Assembly: GCA_015680685.1 (NCBI GenBank)
Contig: MNCI01002192.1
Coordinates: forward strand, 523,367-587,366
Source: Gnetum montanum
Lineage: Eukaryota; Streptophyta; Gnetopsida; Gnetales; Gnetaceae
Length of the DNA stretch: 64,000 nt
Direction of reading: 5' to 3'
Positions 58,967-64,000 of this stretch are shown here, in pieces. The notes below the pieces were generated by a model, which searched no databases, was not told the DNA's origin, and saw nothing but the letters and a program-made list of their open reading frames with translations. Within the stretch, counting starts at the first letter, position 1, and the number at the start of each line of letters is the position of its first letter. The translations under genes were made by a program, and so were the position numbers.

Positions 58967-59024
58967 GGTATGCAAGTGGATCCTCCCCATAGTAGGCTTA
59001 TGTCCTTAATGCTCTTACATGTCC
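58967..59024 (-). other. Conserved hairpin block of EB
   Basis: The minus strand reads GACATGTAAGAGCATTAAGG...CTATGGGGAGGATCCACTTGCATACC. The stem pairs with one wobble and one end mismatch. Confidence 0.5.
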
Positions 59025-59750
59025 TCATACCTAGGCATCGATAGGCATCAAGGGTGATTAATGACCATGGATTGTTAAAATTCGAACCCATATGAGAAAT
59101 TATCAAAGAATTAGGACATACCAAAACAAACACATTGATTAATCATGATAAGAGGTAGTGAGGTGCTCGATGATAAGAGTTGAATGGTGAGAGAAAGAGA
59201 GTGATAATGAAGTCTTACATCCTATTCATATGAAGTCCTTTATGGATTGTGTGGTTAGTGTGACCTAATATCATCTTATCCACTTCTAATGATTTCATAT
59301 TGGCACATTTAGATCATTTGACCACCAAAGCTAATAAACACTTCCAAAGATCATCCACGATTCCAAAGAGAGAAGAAAAGAGAAGAAAAAAGTTAAGAAG
59401 GGCCTTAGTTAAAGAGGTTCCTTCAGGCATGGGTAACATGTCCATCGAGCCTCCAAACTAGTGCTTGTAATCCATTATTTCCTCTAAAGGATGTGCTTTG
59501 AATTTCCATGTTTTTTTTTCCCAATGAGAATCACACCATGTAAAGAAACTCATCTTATTAGTGGTTGACATTAGGAATGATGAGAAATTGATGAGAATAC
59601 TAATAAAACTCTAGAAGGTAGGCATGTACAATAGGTGATAAGTCCACTTGAAGCCATACCCTTGTCTATTCCACTTGTTTCATTCCAAGTTCAGTAGGTC
59701 CCAAGGTCATAGATTCTTTTATAAGTTTTAATTAGGAACGAAATTGATGC

Positions 59751-61239
59751 TTCTAAGATGAAAGAACACCATGGAGTTGAGTGGAATGAGTGGTATTAGT
59801 GACCGTTTGGAATTGCCAACTTTTTTCCTCGGTCTCATGATTGAGATCATGGAAAATGAAGGTGTTTCTTCAAATAGGGTTTAGATGCTTTCTAGTTTTT
59901 GGCAACACCAAGGCCTAGATACCTCCAAATAAACTCAACGGTTATAGTGAGCTAACCATGAATGTTTAGTGGTTGTTGTTATTGTTAAAATGGTTGGGTT
60001 TGTGTATGAAACTATAACTAGCTATTGTAACAAAAATTTAGCTAACCCTTTCAAACATTGTAAGTCATTAAAGATTCCTATTTTGTCAAGTCACTTAGTC
60101 TATATAATTCCTATAGTACATTGCTTGAAATAAATAAAATTTCACAAAAATGCTTGAGCGCAATTTTGCCAAAATCTGCTACTAATTTCCCTTATAAAGA
60201 AAGTTCCACAAGAAAACTAGAAATAGAGCAAGATTCAATAGGTTTTAGAAAGAAAAGAAAGAAAGAAAGTAGATTTGTGTAAAATGTTGAACATTTAGGC
60301 AAGATAAATTGAACATGATGAAACACTTCGCAATAAAGCTATTCCAATGCAATCGAAGTATTACAAATTGTCTACACCCTGTGAGCCCAACAAGCAATTT
60401 TGTAAAAGACACTCTTATTAAATTACCAAAATACTTTGTAAACAAGAAAGTACAAGCTTTTATTTGGTTAGTTAATAGTTGTCAAGAATTGCAAACAATA
60501 GACCTATCAGAAAAAAATTGACAATTTTAAGACTGAAATTCCAAGGAAATAAATTTTTTTAAAAAATGAAGCTAATTCAAGCAATTCAAAGTATCAAAGA
60601 TTTTCTAGATCCTCTAGACTCAAACAGGCAATTTTATAAAGACATCAATATTAAATTGCTTAAGAGGCTTTTCAAAGAAAACATAAGCTCTTATATGGCA
60701 ACCAAAATAGAAGTCTATAATTGTGCAAACATAGAACTATAAGAGCAATCTAGAAAATCCCAAAATTAAATGCTAAGCATGATAATATTTAATCCATTAG
60801 CTAAGCAACTAAGACAAAATAAGAAGAAAAGAACTCATAGGATTAAAACAAAGTAGCTGAATTGATGCCTTTAGCAAGCCATGCTTTAGAATCTTCAATA
60901 TGTTTCTGCTTGATCTTTTTCCAAAATTTCCCCTCTATGAATTCTACCCTTGAAGCCCTTTTTATAGTGATTTTGGGTAGTTACAAACATCATAATGGAT
61001 TAAGGTGAGTTACAAATATCTAGGGAATTTACTCAAGAAGTTATAACTTCTATAGGAAGTTATTAGAAAAATTCAAGCCATAGTTGACAAGTGTCCTGCA
61101 CAATAATTTCCCTTTTTCCTTTTAAAAAATGATAACTTTTTCCCTTTTCATTTATATATACCTAAATATAAATTATTGTTAAAACTCATATCATTACCTT
61201 ATGCCCATATTAATATTTTTATGTCATAGGTGGGGGCAT
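59751..61239. other. AT-rich region with a diverged duplication, no gene seen
   Basis: No coding domain recognised. A (GAAA)n run lies at 60248-60269. About 60340-60535 and 60575-60760 are two diverged direct copies, sharing for example CAATTTTRTAAA and TATTAAATTRC. It may be part of an unclassified repeat. Confidence 0.45.
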
Positions 61240-62640
61240 CTACTAATGAAATTTTTTTCTTTAAAATAAATCGTAACTATCTGCCATGTGTTGCCATCTA
61301 CCATTGCCACTGCCGTCAACGCTGCTAAAACCCTCGGTGCTGCACTGCGCCTCCGATGCCTCAGTCCTAGGCTATTGCTGCCACTGCCTACTTCTATCCT
61401 ATCACCAGTACCGACGATGCCGCAGGGAACGACAAAGGTGTACTCGTCGCTGCCTTATCTCTGGTATTTTCTGTATAATTTTCAAGGACGTCTTGCCATG
61501 TTATTGTTGTCAAAATGAAGGCCTTATCACAGCATCGGTACGGAAAACTGGCATGTCGTACTTGGGTTATGCTGATTTCGTTTGGTTTGAAGTTGGATCA
61601 GTTATGAGACGACACACCAGCTACGGGCGATTTGGAACGTTGAACTTTGAATGAAAAAATAACGATTCAAACACGAACGATCTGTTGCAACAAAAATCAA
61701 TCGCCTGCCACCTAGAACAGCCTGGTTACTGCTGCTGACATGTGCTCGTACCGAGAAGTAGCAATATGGCGGATCCGTATGTTGACATGTTTACAACTAT
61801 CCCAGCATCTTTTCAGTGTCATCCTCTTTCGTGCACACTGTCATTTCGAAATGCAGCAGTTTGTTGGTCTGGAATTTGTATTGCTTCAGGATCTGGCCCT
61901 GCTATCTACCACCCTTCTTAGAGCTTGCAGTGCTTCGGCCAACGGCAACGGTTCTTTTCCACCTGTGAATCTTTCGCTGCTCCCATGCATGTCGGCCTAT
62001 TCACGTTGTCTGTTGAGCCATTTGCAGCACAAATTCAGGCATCGTTCATCGAAGCTTTTGCAGCCGGAGCTAGCATGTCGCCCGCTCGCCGCTCTGCGCT
62101 TGTCATCGTGTACACCTTTGCACACCGTGCAATTCTTGAGTTTCCAACCTGAGAAGAATCCGCCTGTTTTCAAGTGTCTTCTTTCAAAACCCGCGTTGCT
62201 GAAATCACCAACTTCTGTGTTGCTGAAAAATTGTTTGGTGTGCCACAAATCCGAGTTTTTTCTTTTGAAGTGGTGATAAGGAAGCCTCGTCTGCTTGCTC
62301 GCCCTCCTCGTCCCCGGGTAGATCCAAAGGAAGGCTTGCAGTTGTCACTATACAGCGGAATCATCCCACTTTTTCCTGAGGCAGTGTTTCAGGCCATGGA
62401 AATGTGGGCTCTCAGAGCAATAAGCAGAATAGTTGCACCAGAGTGGATTCCAATGAGGAACCCAATGATAATTTTCTGGTGGACACTTGTGTTCTTTTCA
62501 TGGATGATGATCCTATTTATTTGCTGTTCTTGAAGAGCTTGTACCGACTCTTTTTAATCCCCTTTTCACTTTCTATGTAGATTTGTTGTTTTTTGGATTT
62601 TTGGAGTCTCTGTTCTTAGGTGCGTACGAGATCTAAGCTG
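61240..62640 (+). other. Gene-like region, no product recognised
   Basis: Complexity and GC rise sharply against the flanks. Several overlapping plus-strand frames are open, notably 61740-62276 and 62174-62533. The latter lacks an ATG at its tool-defined start but has one at about 62397 (MEMWALRAISRIVAP) and ends in a hydrophobic, possibly membrane-spanning stretch (MIIFWWTLVFFSWMMILFI). I cannot assign a family or decide the frame. It could be an exon, a retrogene or a promoter/UTR region. Confidence 0.3.
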
Positions 62641-62788
62641 TATCTCCCAAAACTAGCAGCCCTGAGACAATACGTACTTTATTTCTTCCGTTTTTTTTCG
62701 ACATTCACAAAATTAAGCAAGCAAGCAAAGAAACTCCCTAAACATCAATCTTGCATGAGCAACTCATGGAAATGAGAGGCAAAAACAC

Positions 62789-63587
62789 CTAGGTTACAGT
62801 AGATCCTTTTGGTAATGCATTTGATTTCTTTGACAGCATCCATTCTGCACGCTCGTTGCCACCAAGAACGGAACTCAAAATCTCTTGAATCTCTCTTGTT
62901 CTGAAAAATCATCATTATTTTTATCATTATTATTATTAAAATTTGGTGCAGATCATACACTAAATGGAATCCCCTTTTATGCCTGCTCCATCAAATGGAA
63001 AAAGATGTGCCAAACAATTCTTCCCCTTCTTTCTTAAATTTCGTAAAAAAGATTAAAAATATTTGCTGATGCACATCAGCTAAAAAACAGAAATTTTATC
63101 GTCATTTTTTTTACATGAAAACCCAGAAATCTTTTTTAGGAAAATTTAAACTAGAAAACTATACAAACATAATCTTTTACGAACTATTCTGCAAAAAAAG
63201 AAGAAAATAGTTAGGGTAATCTTTTTTGGGATCCTCATGTTGTGAATTCTATTGTATTCAATTTCCGTGGATTCTATTGTATTCAATTTCCGTGGTGATG
63301 AATATCTTCCTTGTAAGAAATCTAACGTGCATCGAGAACCGGATTGCACAAGTGGAAGCATGTAAAAAACAGATCTCTTAATCTACAAATGTGCATGAAA
63401 CAAAAATGCACAAATCAATTTGAAAAACAGATCGAACTGACCTCCAACCATTGATGCCATTGATGAATGTTCTGGATCTTCTTTCACACGGGCGCTCTGC
63501 GGTGATGGTGTATGCAGACTGTAAGCGATTGTGAAAGGGACCTGAACTGCTATACTGCAATTGATTCCTGGTGCCGTGTTTTCCCAT
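62789..63587 (-). CDS. Possible small two-exon gene (unrecognised)
   Basis: Speculative model. Exon A is 63587-63442, starting at ATG (MGKHGTRNQLQYSS) and ending TGGAG|GTCAGT. Exon B is 62900-62789, after acceptor TTTTTCAG. The phases agree and the joined frame reads through INGWR-TREIQEILSSVLGG, AEWMLSKKSNALP and GSTVT to TAG, giving 85 residues. No family, signal peptide or membrane segment is recognised. In its favour are consensus splice sites and a frame kept across the junction. Against it, the region just upstream looks like a copia LTR and the protein is short. Confidence 0.3.
63246..63295. repeat. 25 bp perfect tandem duplication
   Basis: ATTCTATTGTATTCAATTTC+CGTGG is present twice in a row without change. 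Confidence 0.85.
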
Positions 63588-63619
63588 CAAGAAAGCGTAA
63601 GGCACCCGAACCCAGTTAC

Positions 63620-64000
63620 CATTTATTAGAAAAATATGAGACCATTACCGATAACAATGAATAGAAATTTCCAAAGCTATCACATTGTTACATTAGAAAG
63701 TTGAATCGTTTTTAGGACTTTCCATGTTTACGTAGGAGGCATGTTTCCGCAATTGTCACAATGTAGGAGGCATGTTTCCACAATTGTTACAATCTCCCAC
63801 TTGGTCTCCATATTTATTCTAATATCCAACTTTCAAGAAACAAATACATGAATCATGGCGATAGTTCCTCTTAATGCGAGTAGTATCTTCCATGTATTAT
63901 GATGTATTATTTCTCAAAGTCAATTCCTTTATATGGTAACTATAACTGTATGAACAAAACCCAATGTTTATTCGCGGTCCAACCTTATGTGTGTGTTCTC
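63620..64000 (-). mobile_element. Edge of a minus-strand copia element (3' LTR start and PPT)
   Basis: The minus strand reads ACCAAGTGGGAGAT at 63805-63792 and then TGTAACAATTGTGGAAACATG. AAGTGGGAGAT directly before a TGT LTR start is the classic arrangement at the 3' LTR of plant Ty1/copia elements. The internal region would run right, off the window; 63806-64000 shows no domain. The outer end of the LTR was not located. Confidence 0.45.
63732..63793. repeat. 31 bp tandem duplication in LTR edge
   Basis: GTAGGAGGCATGTTTCC(G/A)CAATTGT(C/T)ACAAT twice, with two transitions. Confidence 0.8.

Larger units (their letters stand above)
51755..59750 (-). mobile_element. EB: minus-strand Athila-like element, 5' truncated
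   Basis: The 3' LTR is 51755-52461. In element-reverse order it is followed by the PPT (52462-52472), the third-ORF coiled-coil region (52700-54259), an insertion (54260-57015), the third-ORF N-terminal half (57020-58200), the spacer with hairpin block (58967-59024) and the post-integrase spacer to about 59750. The latter matches E4 39000-39130 (GTTGACCAATAAAAGG... against GTCAACCACTAATAAGATG...). No gag, pol, PBS or 5' LTR is seen, so the right end is truncated. It sits in the 5' LTR of E5. Confidence 0.7.

Noticed and set aside
1-64000. CRISPR arrays, rRNA or intact tRNA genes
   Set aside because: No regularly spaced direct repeats, no rRNA signatures and no full cloverleaf found; the only tRNA-like text is the degraded SINE candidate at 3540-3870.

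Overview
The window looks like plant nuclear DNA from a large, repeat-rich genome, perhaps a gymnosperm. The evidence is one intron-containing plant gene at the left edge and tens of kilobases of old, nested retrotransposons: Athila-type Ty3/gypsy, Ty1/copia and LINEs. Three N runs (5997-6167, 27200-27416, 45823-46112) and four single Ns (23680, 27582, 27771, 37994) show that it is a scaffold. Species was not determined.

Layout. (1) 99-1065, minus strand: the first three coding exons of a type-11-like inositol polyphosphate 5-phosphatase, running off the left edge, with its upstream region to about 2.3 kb. (2) 3360-18180: an old forward LINE split by a 12.1 kb Athila-like element (E1, 5006-17137, TSD ATAGT). 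The 5' LTR of E1 is itself split by a GC-rich L1-type LINE (5121-6979) whose 5' half is inverted, the twin-priming signature. (3) 18181-21340: non-repetitive sequence with no gene I can name; then LINE ORF1 debris (minus, about 22.0-22.85 kb). (4) 22935-29098: a solo LTR (TSD CTCAT) holding a younger, minus-strand, pol-less Athila element (E3, 23394-28681). (5) 29552-51754: an inferred minus-strand Athila element (E5) interrupted by a full-length forward Athila element (E4, 32049-41246, with gag, protease, RT fragment, RNase H and integrase) and by a copia-like element (42687-48588) with an inverted LTR copy beside it. (6) 51755 to about 59750: another minus-strand Athila element (EB) in E5's 5' LTR, itself interrupted at 54260-57015. 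(7) 61240-64000: higher-complexity DNA with weak gene candidates and the edge of a minus-strand copia element.

The Athila copies are all degenerate (stops, frameshifts, TpG/CpA decay), but they complement each other. E1 has gag, protease and a long third ORF but no RT or integrase. E4 has RT (partial), RNase H and integrase but no third ORF. E3 has gag and only the start of the third ORF. EB and E5 carry the third ORF. All five share a hairpin-forming block downstream of the pol position, with base changes in the stem that partly preserve pairing, and their LTR U3 regions carry one of two repeat arrays (GATATC-type or CGTCGAC-type). The third ORF, the hairpin and the U3 arrays are the best candidates for undescribed biology here. 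No tRNA, rRNA or CRISPR was found.
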